From Nymphaea colorata (Eukaryota; Streptophyta; Magnoliopsida; Nymphaeales; Nymphaeaceae), in contig NC_045140.1 in assembly GCF_008831285.2 (NCBI RefSeq), forward strand, positions 26,740,131 to 26,804,130: DNA of 64,000 nt. Reading direction: 5' to 3'. Under the pieces are notes generated by a model that was given only the letters and a program-made list of their open reading frames with translations, was not told the DNA's origin and ran no database searches. Below are positions 38,430 through 50,297 of the stretch, piece after piece. The stretch's first letter is position 1. Each line of letters opens with the position of its first letter. The position numbers were made by a program, and so were the translations under genes.

Positions 38430-38943
38430 TCTCAACTAAGAGAAGAGAAGAGTTTAACTTGTCTTGAAACTTCAAGATACAAAGTTTACATTTATATTTG
38501 TATCTACCAAGGAAAGGATCTATTAGAACTCAAAGGGTTTGAAATTCTAGAATCTGAGATTCTACAATCTCATACCACAATGCGCCCTAAGTCATATTCA
38601 ATGCGACGAGATCGGGTAATCTCAGGAGACACGCTACAGCAATGATTTGAAATTTCACAGCCTTCAGTTTAACTTAATCTACCATCCGCACAATAAGAAA
38701 ACAAAGAAGTGCATCAAAAGTTTTTTGGTTTGGCATGGTGTCGACATCTGGTGGCTGGACATCAACGCATGGCAATTCCTGCTTGATTCTTTCACGAAAA
38801 AGATTGCAGATTGCATGATGGGAATCTCTCCTTTCCTTCAGTCAACACTTATCTTTATCAGAGAGCTACCATGGAGCTAGAGTGGGCATCTGCGCAACCC
38901 AGCTTGTGTAAACCTTTATAAAAGTTTTATTATCATGTGTTGG

Positions 38944-39387
38944 TGTAACACCCCAGATATTTAGTCCCGTATCGAAGATTGTGAGGGATCTTCAAGGGCT
39001 TATAAAGGGAGGCTTTAATGAGATGATTGTCCTGGTTCCTAGCTTTTTTAGGATTGGAACCGAAATTGCTAGGGGGCGGGTTGGGATCCGTCGAACCAGG
39101 GGCCCGAGCCCGGGAGTGGGTCGGGTTGTTATAATGGTATCAGAGCAGTTTCAACACTCGGACCTAGGGTCCCACACGCGCGGACGCGTGTGCCTTAAGG
39201 GGGGTGGATTGTAACACCCCAGATATTTAGTCCCGTATCGAAGATTGTGAGGGATCTTCAAGGGCTTATAAAGGGAGGCTTTAATGAGATGATTGTCCTG
39301 GTTCCTAGCTTTTTTAAGATTGGAACCGAAATTGCTAGGGGGCTCCGTCGAACCAAGGGCCCGAGCCCGGGAGTGGGTCGGGTTGTT
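38944..39387 (+). mobile_element. TRIM retroelement, array copy 5
   Basis: Same layout and same 3' LTR differences as copy 1, shifted by 3,832 bp. It is followed by the last 514-bp segment, which has no TRIM after it. Confidence 0.85.
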
Positions 39388-40292
39388 TCTCAACTAAGAG
39401 AAGAGAAGAGTTTAACTTGTCTTGAAACTTCAAGATACAAAGTTTACATTTATATTTGTATCTACCAAGGAAAGGATCTATTAGAACTCAAAGGGTTTGA
39501 AATTCTAGAATCTGAGATTCTACAATCTCATACCACAATGCGCCCTAAGTCATATTCAATGCGACGAGATCGGGTAATCTCAGGAGACACGCTACAGCAA
39601 TGATTTGAAATTTCACAGCCTTCAGTTTAACTTAATCTACCATCCGCACAATAAGAAAACAAAGAAGTGCATCAAAAGTTTTTTGGTTTGGCATGGTGTC
39701 GACATCTGGTGGCTGGACATCAACGCATGGCAATTCCTGCTTGATTCTTTCACGAAAAAGATTGCAGATTGCATGATGGGAATCTCTCCTTTCCTTCAGT
39801 CAACACTTATCTTTATCAGAGAGCTACCATGGAGCTAGAGTGGGCATCTGCGCAACCCAGCTTGTGTAAACCTTTATAAAAGTTTTATTATCATGTGTTG
39901 GACTAAGCCTAACCATATGGGGTGCTCACACCAGACCCCAGGCTGATGCCCTGTAACTCTATATGCACCCAATCAATGACAATAGTAAAATGGATCGGTG
40001 CCACCTAGCTAAAACTTTCTAGCTCTGCAGCTGACCATCACCATGGATAACAACAAAGATAAACAAAGAGATTCATGCCATCCACATTCATGACTTTGGT
40101 TACGTATATATCCTATTATTTTGCTGTTTTATTCAAACACTCAATTTTTTTTATTGTTGAAGAAGAGTATTTCTTCCTACAGTGTGGCTGATAGCCAAAA
40201 AAACCCCACCCTTCCTTCTATTACCTTAAAATACCATGTCCGCTTTCGGTGCTTGATTTAATTATTTAATTAATATTTTGGCAGGCTCCATG

Positions 40293-40767
40293 CTAGGGCT
40301 CCACAATGAGTCGAGCTAACTCGTGGTCGACTTGAGCTCAAATCATTATGCCTATGTCTAAATTTATACTCAAAATGTTAAGCAAGTCGAGTTCGAGTTG
40401 CAAGTACTCGACTCATTTAAACTTAGCGCAGCTCGACTACATAAAACTAGTTCACCGAGTCATAGAAACCGGTTTGCCGACTATATGAAACCGGTTTATT
40501 TGGATGTAGAATATGTGCATTCTTTGTTTAGAGTTTTTGTTAGATGGTCGCTCGTAATTGAATTAGTTAAAAGAAACCAGTTAAACAAGTTAACGAGTTA
40601 AAAGAAATGAGAAATGTTAAGTTAATATAAACAAGTTAAGCAAGTCAAGCTCGACCTCAACACTGTATCATTGAGCTCAAGCCTATGCCATGGAGCCCAA
40701 ACTTTTTTAGTTGAGTCACTCAAACTTGAGCAGCTCGAGCTTGACTCGACTCGCATACCGCCCTAGG
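40293..40767. mobile_element. hAT-like non-autonomous foldback element (about 475 bp)
   Basis: Ends are CTAGGGC and GCCCTAG. They are flanked by GCTCCATG (40285-40292) and ACTCCATG (40768-40775), an 8-bp target duplication with one mismatch, the length typical of hAT transposons. Both subterminal regions are rich in GAGTCGAGCT/AGCTCGACTC-type sequence in opposite orientation. No transposase coding sequence is present. Confidence 0.65.
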
Positions 40768-41753
40768 ACTCCATGGTGAAGAAGCTATATGGAGCAGAGT
40801 TGATCATGCAACATACGACCTATCATTATGGAGGTAAGCAGACTGATGATAATCCTTTTTACCATATTGCCTAGACTTTCTGTGTAGAAAACGTTGCTTC
40901 ACAAATGACAAACTTAGCGAACACAACCACACACAAATTGCACACAAAAAATGCCGACTAAGAACACTCGAGTAGGATGCTCCTATACCAGCAACATCTG
41001 CCCAAAAGAAGTGTAACAAAGCTGGTAAACACAGCAATTGTTAGGCAAGATCTCAAGCCAGAATTCTGATAAAGTAAGTTGGTTTCAGCTTAGTATGTTC
41101 CTAGACTCATGGAAAGTAAGATCTGTCGGTTCAGTGAAAAATGCAGCTAAGATGCAGAGATAATTGGATGGTTTGTTGGGGAAGGCTTATTCAATGTAGA
41201 AATAACATCCATTAGTAGAGTACTGTGGCAACCCGACCTATCGTGTTGTTTTGATTTACAGTTGTAGCAAATTGGTGTTCTAGATTGGGAAAGTACTCAC
41301 TTTAACCTTTGCTCATGGCAGAGATATGCTGATTGGAGCCCTTCCAAAAACTGTATATAAGCACATAAGTTTGCATATTTGTGCTTCCTATCAACTAAAA
41401 AATTACATATTGTTTGTCTTTCTGGCTCCACCACCGTGATGTAAAGAACTGCCTCCATAAAGATTAAAATAATGGTGACAAAACCTTATGTAGTCAGGTG
41501 GGGGCTGGGAAACTTCTTGTTGGATCCATAAATAGTCAAGGAGGAATCCAAGAAGCCACAATAATGAGCCGCCGATGCAGTTGCTTAAGATGGTTAGATT
41601 TCTAAGTACAGATGTTTGGGCAAACACGAAACAGACGGAAGCACTCTAATTGTTGACAGTTCATATGTTTGAGTGACTGAGAAAGAGGTCTGAGACAAAT
41701 TGTCTGAGTCATACACTCCTCATTTAAACAGTGTGCCTTGAGACACCCACCAT

Positions 41754-42241
41754 GGGATACACACGAGCCGAGTCGAGCCCAAGCTTAGTCAGCTCGAGCT
41801 CGACTCGGCTCAAAAAACTCAAAACTCAAGCTCCGCTCAAACTTCGAGTCGAGCTCCTTACAGCAAGTTCGAGCTTGACTCGACTACACAAAATCGAGCT
41901 CGAACTCAACTCGTTTAGTCCATTTAATTCGTTTAGTGTTAACTCATGTAAGCATTAACTGGTTTAACTTGTACAAGCTTTCATTCATGTAACATGTAAA
42001 AATTTGTTTTACCCTAAAAGTTAAAACCGGTGAACCCATTTTGGCAATATTATATAGAGTACCTGTGTGAGTCGAGTCGAGTATAAATGAATTGAGTTCC
42101 TGAAACTCAAACTCGACTCGTTTATCGTTTCAAATATATTTGTAAGCTCGAACTTAGCTCGTTTATAAATGAGTCGAGCATGAGCTAAGTTTTTTCGAGT
42201 GAGTTCGAGTCGAGCCCGAGTTGGCTCGGCTCGTTGTGCAG
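41754..42241. mobile_element. hAT-like non-autonomous foldback element (about 488 bp)
   Basis: Flanked by the exact direct repeat ACCCACCAT (41745-41753 and 42242-42250), consistent with an 8-bp hAT target duplication. The ends are inverted: left ACACACGAGCCGAG, right (reverse complement) GCACAACGAGCCGAG. The interior is full of GAGCTCGACTCG-type motifs like the element at 40293-40767, so the two belong to related families. It has no coding capacity. The open frame in its left part is low-complexity. Confidence 0.72.
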
Positions 42242-44198
42242 ACCCACCATTATCCTTTGTCTATGCATGGTCTCTCGAAAATTTTGGATTCACCATTGAA
42301 AGTGTAACAGAAGAAACAAGGGTGTAGACAAGTGGGGGTTGTGTGGGGCGTATGTTATACGGAGCTAATTGTTTTAAAGCTTAAATTAATGGTTGAACTT
42401 GATTAAATCTGAGTCCAATTATATAGGAGAGTCCCATGAAAGCTGAGACACTGTTTCATAGCCAATTGAAAATTTGTTAACTATATGTTTAGTGAACCAT
42501 AGAAAAATGCTTCTCGCTCTGCCACCAAGAAAAAAGGGTGAAATGGTCATGAGGTGGGGCACTGATGCCCCTCTCGGCAGATATTATTGGACGGACTGAA
42601 TGTCCACAGTTTACCTCAAAACTATGTAACTGGAATGTTTTTGCGTTCAAACATGGAAAACAAAATTCTTCTGACACCCAGTCCATTTTCACTAAAAAAT
42701 AACGTGGAATTTGTCGCATCCTGCACTCCTGCTCCCCCCATGCATAACCGGATGCCTGGAACGGACTCTCGTGATGTTTGCAAGATGAATCAAGTACCCC
42801 TTGAATGAACAGAAAATCATACGAGGAACTTATGCCAGCAGCATTCGTCTCCCATAGACATCAATGATGAGACTCTCCGAGGGAAAAATAAAATATGCTA
42901 AAGCAGAAGGGGAATTTAGACTCGGGAACTGCAGGGAAGATAAATACTTCCCGGATAAAATTTCACCCATCTCTGAGGGATCTCCACCAACCCCAATTGA
43001 ACACGCGGAAACCTCAAACTTAAGATCTGTCCGACTGAGAAACCTTCATGACTAATATCTACAGGGAAGTAAAACATACACGCCGGCAACCAAGTCTGTG
43101 TCTCCAACTACTTGACCTAACTGTAGCATTCATTGACAGAACAAATTAACTAATTAACTGGTCGGAGCTCCAAGGACGTGAGGGTGGCGGCCTTAGTGTT
43201 GCACCCATTCACATGGGTGGATACAAGGTTTGGCACAATGGGTATGCCAGGTGCATACTTCAAAACAGAGGATCACCAAAAACAGATGATCACCAATGTA
43301 CAAGTTGAAGCCTACCATGGGAAGCACCCAAAGGCACCTAAAGCAAAGAATCTCCACTTTGTATGGCAGGAGCATACTTCAAATAGATTATCACCAATGT
43401 ACAAGTAGAAGCCTACCATGGAAAGCACCCCAATACACCTAAAGCAAACTCTGCCTAAGAAAACAAGAGGTTGGATAAAACCTTAGTGATGGATCAATCT
43501 CACTCAGAAGAACAGCAGCTCCTCAAGGGGTCATTTGGTTATAATGGAACAGTAACATACCCTCCAATGTATCTTTGCTTGAAAAAAAAAGGTTTATAAA
43601 ATGTTATTTTTATGAGCAATTTAGAAACAATAACATTGTGTTACTATATCATGTATTTAACCTAAAAATTGGTTTAGATTCATTTGACTCTCTAAGAAGT
43701 GTTTCATAAATCTATTGTATTTTTTAAGATAAATACATGAAACAGTAACACTATCTCAATTTTTTTATATAAAGTGGCATGAAAACAATTGCAAAATAAA
43801 AAAAAATTAAGGTAGGCGTCCCATCAGAGAAGGCATATCATGTAGAAGTTTTTCGATTCCATTTTCCCCACACATTCTTGTGGAACACAACAAGAGACAT
43901 GCCATATTCATCGCCATTGAAACAACAATAGCAAAAGACGATATACCACTAAATACAGATGCACAGGCAAAACTGAATCCAATAACTTACGGCCAGGATA
44001 TTCCTTTGCCTTGGCCTAAACTCCAATTTTGACGAAGCAAAAAGATAGCATGGCATTGCCGAACCTTATGCAAAAGTGGTACAGACGTGCCTCTTTCAAA
44101 CAAGTTTTTCCTTTTCCAACAGTCAAAACAGAATGCCATGTAGGCATCGTCCACCTCCAATGAACGAACGAAGCTCAAGGAATTGAAGTAAAAAATAA
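42242..44198. other. Intergenic and 3' flank of the GCD1-like gene
   Basis: No gene recognised. The right end (43985-44198) is probably the 3'UTR of the GCD1-like gene. The 39902-40284 and 40776-41744 stretches between the elements also hold nothing I can name. Confidence 0.4.
43243..43453. repeat. Imperfect tandem duplication, spacing about 119 bp
   Basis: GCATACTTCAAA, ATCACCAATGTACAAGT, GAAGCCTACCATGG and CACCTAAAGCAAA recur in order at 43253 and 43372. One copy carries a small extra insertion. Non-coding. Confidence 0.8.
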
Positions 44199-47083
44199 TC
44201 AAGGGAGTATCCTGCGACGCCGCCGGACCGTCTCCCTTTTAACATACATTTTCTCCATTTCATTCAATGGACGACTTGAACCATCAGGCAAGCTCACAAA
44301 TTTCCAGCCACCGCTTCCTCCACATTTTGCACGGGGGCCTAACTTTTCAATTGTAATATTCCACCCTTTAGATGGTCGCCTTCTGCTATACTTGTGGCAC
44401 TTTACCTCTCCAGCTTCCTGCGAGGATCAAATATAGTTATTTCCATATATTGGGTGTAAAGTTCATGGAGAAACACAAACAAAATGCAAAAGGCAGCATA
44501 TTGAGAAAAGACAACAAAAGCGAATAAGATGCATAACAAAAGCCTCCCATACAGGTTTTCCAATTACTTAAGCCCACATTATGCAACTAATGCAAAAGGT
44601 TCACATTATTCAGTTACAAAGTGACATTTGTTTATCAAAATAACTAGCCAAAGCCTGCTTTTCTGCTAAATGGCATATGCTCTTTGAGAAACTGTCATAG
44701 ACGAAATGTCCTAATTTCTTAATAGCCAGCTAAACTGCTAAAGCTATGCAGATTCACACTCCAAGAGCAACCAAACATATTACTGAAAAAGATCGTAAGA
44801 AATTCATTGTCTTACTTTCTTCTTGTTGAACTCCATCCGCTGTACAAACTCCCGATAAAGCATTTCATCTTCCTTGACTGAGATCTCATAATGAACCTCA
44901 TCAGGATCTCTGACAGTGCCATCCCAGCCCTCTGGCATCACCTTAAATTCCGGCTTGTAAGGAAGGGATGCCACATGAAACTCCTTATCATGTGAGTTGA
45001 AAAATCTGCCAATGAAAAAAATAGAAATTAAGAAAACAATTTTAAAAAACAGCTATTTTAAAGACAATAATTTCCATAGTCAAACTGCAAATTTATATAC
45101 ACACACAGAGTCACAGGCACACATATATGTATGTATTAAGTTCCATAGTCCAATTGTTAGTTCAAAGATACATGAGCTCCCATAGTCAAATTCTGCCACA
45201 TTAACACATCAAACTCCTTATCACATGACCTCTTGAAAGGTGCCCTTTTACTTTCTTGTTTCTTGTATTTGAACTTTCTCAATGACTTTTTCCAATTGCT
45301 AGTGTAGCTGGTGCTAAAGATTTCAGTAAATCCTATGGTTTCCATGTATTTACTACTTAATATACTTATCAAACTCACACTTAAGCAAATCCAGACAGCA
45401 CTATCCCACCAGAAAAAAATGTATTTTGGACATTAAACCATTAAATGTAACACCAGAAAGGTACTCAAAGAATTCAGAAATTTTAAAACGAAGGAACTGC
45501 GAAAGGTACAGGTGCAAGGTTATAAGTCCAGTAATTTACACGAAGAATAAAAATAAGTTAACCTCAACAAACCTAAAACCCATACTGAGAGTAATATCAG
45601 TTACCACAATTAAAGGCGGACACCTTGCATATGGGGTTTAGGAACACTTGGGGTTTAGGAACACTATCCATTCACCAACATCAAGAGTACAAGAATGGCA
45701 AATGAAAACAACAAAACCAATTCTTCTCAAAATACATTTTCCAGGACAGCGGATTGGTTCAGTAGTAGGGACACACTGATCATAATCCCATTTGCTTTTC
45801 ATGATACTGATCCCCCTTTCTATGGTACTGAATCTCTGATCCCATTTGCTTTTTATGATACTTCAATAATCAAATCTAGAATATCCCTGAGAGTAGATTC
45901 AGATAAGTCTTCTCAAGGTGATCAACATGGAAATATATACTGAAACATCTCTTTGAAAGTATAAGCAACCTTCACTCGAGGATCTGCTAACAATTATCCT
46001 AGGAGAAGCTCCTCTATTGCCATCTTCCGAGAAGAAAAAAATATGGGTTCCCATTTCATGGGAAGTTTCAAGGAACAAAATGGGCTCCCCGCACGATTTA
46101 AGGAACCTAGCTAAAAGAAAAAAAAAAAATTATAGGAGGCCCTCCCCAACATAGAAACTGAGTGGCTAAATAGTCAGCAGTATTTCAGTGTATTTTTTTT
46201 TTCATTTCAGACCGTCTTTCTTTCGATTGAAATGCGAAGATTTACTAATGAGCAGAACAAAAGGACGCACTATAGAATGAAAAAGCAACAGACTTGAGAA
46301 TCAGCAGCTCTCTTACTCGGGACAAGTATCTAGCAGAAGCTCGATGGAATCGTCCAATGGGTGGCCAAGCCTCTTCTCCTCCTCCTCTTCCTCCTGCTTG
46401 AGCCACAGGATGGCGTGCACCCTCTGCCTCATGATCCTGTAGTCCTTGGCGAGGCGCTCGACCGTGTAGACCTCCGGGTTCTCCTTATGCAGCCTGTACA
46501 TCTCGCTCTTCTCCGAGTCCTTGAGGTAAGAACCTCGCGCTCCAGGCTCCCTTATCTGCTTCAACAGAACCCTAGTTTCCTTCATCCGCTCCTCCCAGCT
46601 ATCGACGTACTCCCTGCTCCGCCGATTCTCCTTCTGGATCTCCGCCACAAGGTCGTCAGTATCCGCCGCCTGCCCCGCGTCCTCCGTGGACGAGGACGAA
46701 GGAGGAGGAGGAGGAGGAGGAGCATGAGGACCCACCCGGCGGCCGACGGCCTTCCCCTCGAAGTCCTCCTCCGTCAACCCCGTAGACCAAGAGGAGATGG
46801 AATCCCAGCCACCAGCGTTCCCGTCGTCCCCGCCCTTCTTGTCCTCGAAATCTCTCCACCTCCGATCCCAAGAATCGCCTTGCTCGTCTCCGCCTCGACC
46901 TGACCGTTTTGTGAAGCTTCTAGAACCTACAACGGCAGCGAAGGAAGAGAACTTTGGGCGGGAAGCATGGTCCGGGAGATCTAGGGAGGAAGATTTGGGG
47001 ATGGACGGAAAACGCTGCCCAAGAGTGGGGGAAGAGATGAATCTACGAAGCGATATGAGTCGATTAATGCCCCTCTGCATCAT
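44199..47083 (-). CDS. GCD1: GAMETE CELL DEFECTIVE 1-like mitochondrial protein (Bot1/mS45 type)
   Basis: Three exons, 47083-46317, 45005-44816 and 44417-44199 (stop TGA). The introns have GT-AG ends and matching phases (2, then 0), giving 391 residues. The N-terminus (MMQRGINRLISLRRF...) is Arg/Ser-rich without acids, a likely mitochondrial presequence. A low-complexity Gly/Asp and poly-Pro stretch follows. The conserved core is SEMYRLHKENPEVYTVERLA, then DYRIMRQRVHAILWLKQ, a helix-turn-helix-like segment seen in Bot1/mS45-type mitochondrial proteins. Exon 2 continues with LPYKPEFKVMPEGWDGTVRD, and exon 3 ends with GWKFVSLPDGSSRPLNEME and a basic tail. The GCD1 assignment rests on my recollection of family length and motifs. 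The Bot1-type core and mitochondrial location are firmer. Known GCD1 genes are needed for gametophyte development. Confidence 0.78.
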
Positions 47084-48204
47084 CTTCTTGGTCTTCTTCT
47101 TCTTCCTCCTCCTCCTCCTATCGGAGAAATGATAACGGCATTTTCCTGCAAATCTCCGACAACGCGCCGGCTTAAACCCTACACGCAGGCTCTCACGAGG
47201 AGATGGCGAGTAGAGAGGTTTTTTTTTTCCATCTTCGGGATCACAGATCGTGGTTATGGATTGGATCAGGTTTTGGATCCTTACTTGATTTGGTTATCTA
47301 TTGTTGGAACACGATCCGATACGGTGTCGTACTGGATCTGAGGATCAAAGGTATTGATTACATTAGAAAGCTACCAGTCGGGATTTTCGTCAAAAACAAA
47401 CCTATTAAAATTAATTATTAAAATACTTTTTTATAATCAAACCATAGATTTCAAAGTAATTTGATGAGAAACATATATTAACTTAGTTGTTTGTTTTATT
47501 TAAATAATAATTTTCAATAGTTAAAAAATAAACTATTTTTATAACATCCAATTTTTGATAGTATAAGGATCAATTATTTTTACAAAAATGACTGAACTAA
47601 CTCATGATTTATATTAAATGAGTGTTTATAGACACATTAAAAATGTTCTTATTTTGTTTCAAACTTTTTTTAACATGAATTAAAAGGTCTGGTTTTATCC
47701 CTTACCCAATTAGTCTCGTATCTATCAATTATATTTATAATTAAAATTTGTATTTATATAAAAATTAGGGTTTGGTTTTTATTTATACCTTTAAAGGTTT
47801 GGTTAACCCCTGACGGATGTTTTAAGGGCACAATAAAGAAATATAAAGCAGGTTTGGATGGCACCTTTAAACGTTGCTTTTTAAAATGTTGCTTTAGAAG
47901 TAAAACTTAATTTTGCATTTGAAATTTTTTTAAAATTTTACATGTAAATTTTTAACTTTTTTTTTTTTTAGGTGGGGCCATCGCCCTTGCGGGCCCTACC
48001 CTGCTCGGTTCTTTAATGGGGTTTAAATTGTGTTTAGGTGATTACTAAAAACGGTTATGAAAAAACCATTTTTAACAAAACAACATTTCAAAATAGCGTA
48101 AATAGTTTGGCCACCTCATGGTTTAATTACTTTGTTTAGTTTTGCCATTCAGTATACAAACTAAGTTTTAAAGCGTAGTTAGAAAGTTAGGTTTTCACAA
48201 ATAA

Positions 48205-48509
48205 GGCCATGTTTGGATGGCACCTTAAAAAAAAATTGTTTTGAAAACTTTGCCTTTGTGAAAAATAGTTGTTAATTAGTTTTTTAAAATCTGGTTTATG
48301 TATTTGGATAATACATTTACAACTCATTTTTTTTAATAACCAGAAGAACGAGGTTATTCAAATCCTTCTGAAAACCCAGTTCCTTAAAAATTATTTTTGA
48401 GAAAACCTGGTTTTGCTGTCATCAAATTCTCTAAAAAAAACTGTTTTTTAGTTGCAAAAAGCTGTTACATCTCTAAGAATCTGTATTAGAATGCCATCCA
48501 ACCACTATG
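48205..48509. mobile_element. Possible MITE with TTGGATGGCA inverted ends
   Basis: GGCCATGTTTGGATGGCACC at the left is matched by the reverse complement of TGCCATCCAACCACTATG at the right; the core TTGGATGGCA is perfect. Another left-end-like copy (GGTTTGGATGGCACC) lies at 47852. The target duplication is unclear, so the call is tentative. Confidence 0.35.
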
Positions 48510-49198
48510 TTAGTTTTTCAAAAAAGGGGTTTTTTTTTTTTAAGTTTCATCCAAACAAATAATAGTGCATTTACTGATTGGATTTACAAACAAATTTTCT
48601 TAATATCATAATATTTTTGAAGTGCGTGTCGTTTATTTAAAACATTCGGAACAAAACACAATGTTTATTTGGTCAGACACCCTCTTTCCAAAAAATCACA
48701 ACTAAAAAACAATATATTGCAAGAAAGACACAATCACATTGTTTTTTTTATTACAAGAACAACTAATTCAATGGGCATGAGGCAAAAAGTCTACCTCCCA
48801 GCCAATGGAATTCATTGGGCAGGATAGAGAAAACACTCATTTAACAATAAATTTAAATTAAAGAAGACCAAGGATCAACATCCTATATGGAAGACTTCCT
48901 ATTTAAAAAAGCAGTATCTTTTATTTTTTCATTAAAAAACTATTTTAAGGAAAAGATAAACTTATTAATGTATTTTTAAAAACTATTTTGATATAAAACA
49001 TACTTTGTTTAAAGTTCCTTTAGTGAAAAATGCTGTTTTTTTTTTTATTATCATGATATGGGGGCCATTCATTTTTTTTTTATATAAAAACACTATCAAA
49101 GGATAACAAATAATCAACTTAGTATATATTTTGCATTAAGGTCATGTCACTAAAGTTAGGTTGCAAAAAAAAAAAAAACATATTAAAAATCAAAATGA

Positions 49199-49246
49199 AA
49201 GGGTCTGGTTTTTATCCCTGACCTAGGTGTCCGGTTTTTACCAATT
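49199..49246 (+). repeat. Dispersed motif GGGTCTGGTTTTTATCCC, fullest copy
   Basis: Followed by TGACC, TAGGTGTCCGG and TTTTTACCAA. Related copies lie at 8908, about 47686 and about 50998, all on the same strand. Confidence 0.6.
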
Positions 49247-49370
49247 TCTCCAACTAGTTGAACAATTTCATTTGTTGTGGGTGTGAAATGAACGGGTCGA
49301 TAACATTCTCCGCTACCAATTCAAACACGCCTTAGTTATCTTATCTTATGGACAAAATTTCAATCACGTG

Positions 49371-49939
49371 CACCACAAAAAAGTCATGTTTTACTGACAC
49401 GAGAAATGTAAGTAAAAAACTAGAGACAACTTCAGTCTGAAGTTTTGCGGTGAAACGTCCATAAAGGCTTCATCGGCATTTTGCTGCAAACGCCAGTGTA
49501 GACTCCTAAACTAAAGCTTACATGTAATGTCAGTGAAAATTTAAGTTTACGCGGTTTTTATTGATGTTTCTGGTAAAAAGTGATTGAATACCACTAACGA
49601 TAAAGTAGAAAACGCCACTGTTACGTCAACTGTAAAAACGTCAGTGAAGTCTCACGATTGTTGCCGTGGTTCGACCTCAAACGCCACTAAATTGACGTTT
49701 GAAAAGGAATGTGGCAGAATGATGGGTCCTTTACTGACACTTGCCGCTGAATATTACTAAGGCCGGGAACCTTACCGACTGTTGCAGGCTCAATAAGAAC
49801 CGCCATTTACTGACATTTTCTTTCAAAATGCCACTGGAATTGTCTTCATCCACCTTGGGCGAGAGGAATCAGTTGGCCTTTAGTGACGCATTCTTTTTCA
49901 TGCGTAAGTAAAAGGTCCATTGTTTTTTTCCTAGTGGTG
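49371..49939. mobile_element. CACTA-like non-autonomous DNA transposon (about 570 bp)
   Basis: Left end CACCACAAAAAAGTCATG; right end (reverse complement) CACCACTAGGAAAAAAACAA. Many subterminal short repeats of the TTTACTGAC, GTCAGTGA and CGCCACT types occur in both orientations, as in plant CACTA elements. It has no coding capacity. The first bases are CACCA on both sides rather than CACTA. A clean 3-bp target duplication is not visible (GTG left, GTT right). Confidence 0.65.
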
Positions 49940-50208
49940 GTTTATAGGAAACATTTTGCGCCACTGGAGTTTTCTTTATTAACAAGTTAAAATTAGGTAG
50001 GGCTCAAACAGATTATGGTTAGAAATCACCAAACTTTGGGCCTTGAAAAGGACATAAACCGGTCGAGTACTCAAGATCCTCCAACCAACCAAGTAGGCCA
50101 GATGTTTTGTCACTGCAATTTTTGTTTTTATTTTTCTCTTAACTATTCATTGAATCAAACTCTCCAAATTATATAATTAGGTGACTTTAAAAAGCAGTGT
50201 CACCATTT

Positions 50209-50258
50209 AAATAAATAAATAAATAAATAAATATATAAATAAATATATAAATAAATAA

Positions 50259-50293
<35 letters not shown>
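50209..50293. repeat. Compound (AAAT)n/(AT)n microsatellite
   Basis: AAAT tetranucleotides mixed with ATAT, ending in a pure AT tract. Confidence 0.95.

Positions 50294-50297
<4 letters not shown>

Larger units (their letters stand above)
34598..39901 (+). repeat. Tandem array, 958-bp unit, 5 full copies plus 514 bp
   Basis: Units start at 34598, 35556, 36514, 37472, 38430 and 39388. The last is partial and ends at 39901. The copies look identical by eye, and every translated ORF in them is identical. Each full unit is 514 bp of local sequence (including the right end of a Tourist-like MITE) followed by a complete 444-bp TRIM element. The sixth copy has only the 514-bp part. Identity implies very recent expansion, ongoing homogenisation, or an assembly problem. 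An open frame of 77 codons recurs in each 514-bp segment, but I see no evidence that it is a gene. Confidence 0.97.

Noticed and set aside
35149-39603. ORFs of 77-118 codons starting MRDLQGLIK as TRIM proteins
   Set aside because: They run across LTR, leader and LTR/host junctions and exist only because of the repeat. TRIMs have no coding capacity and the frames match no Gag or Pol.
34815-39838. Six identical 77-codon ORFs (MKFHSLQFN...) as a multicopy gene family
   Set aside because: They are copies of one non-coding segment. There is no recognisable domain, no better codon pattern than other frames, and the upstream part is a MITE fragment.
34598-39901. CRISPR array or centromeric satellite
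   Set aside because: A 958-bp unit with no short repeat/spacer pattern in a plant genome rules out CRISPR. A satellite would need far more copies, and genes lie close on both sides.
46361-46903. 180-codon plus-strand ORF opposite GCD1-like exon 1
   Set aside because: The translation is Leu/Arg/Pro-rich antisense of the acidic coding strand.
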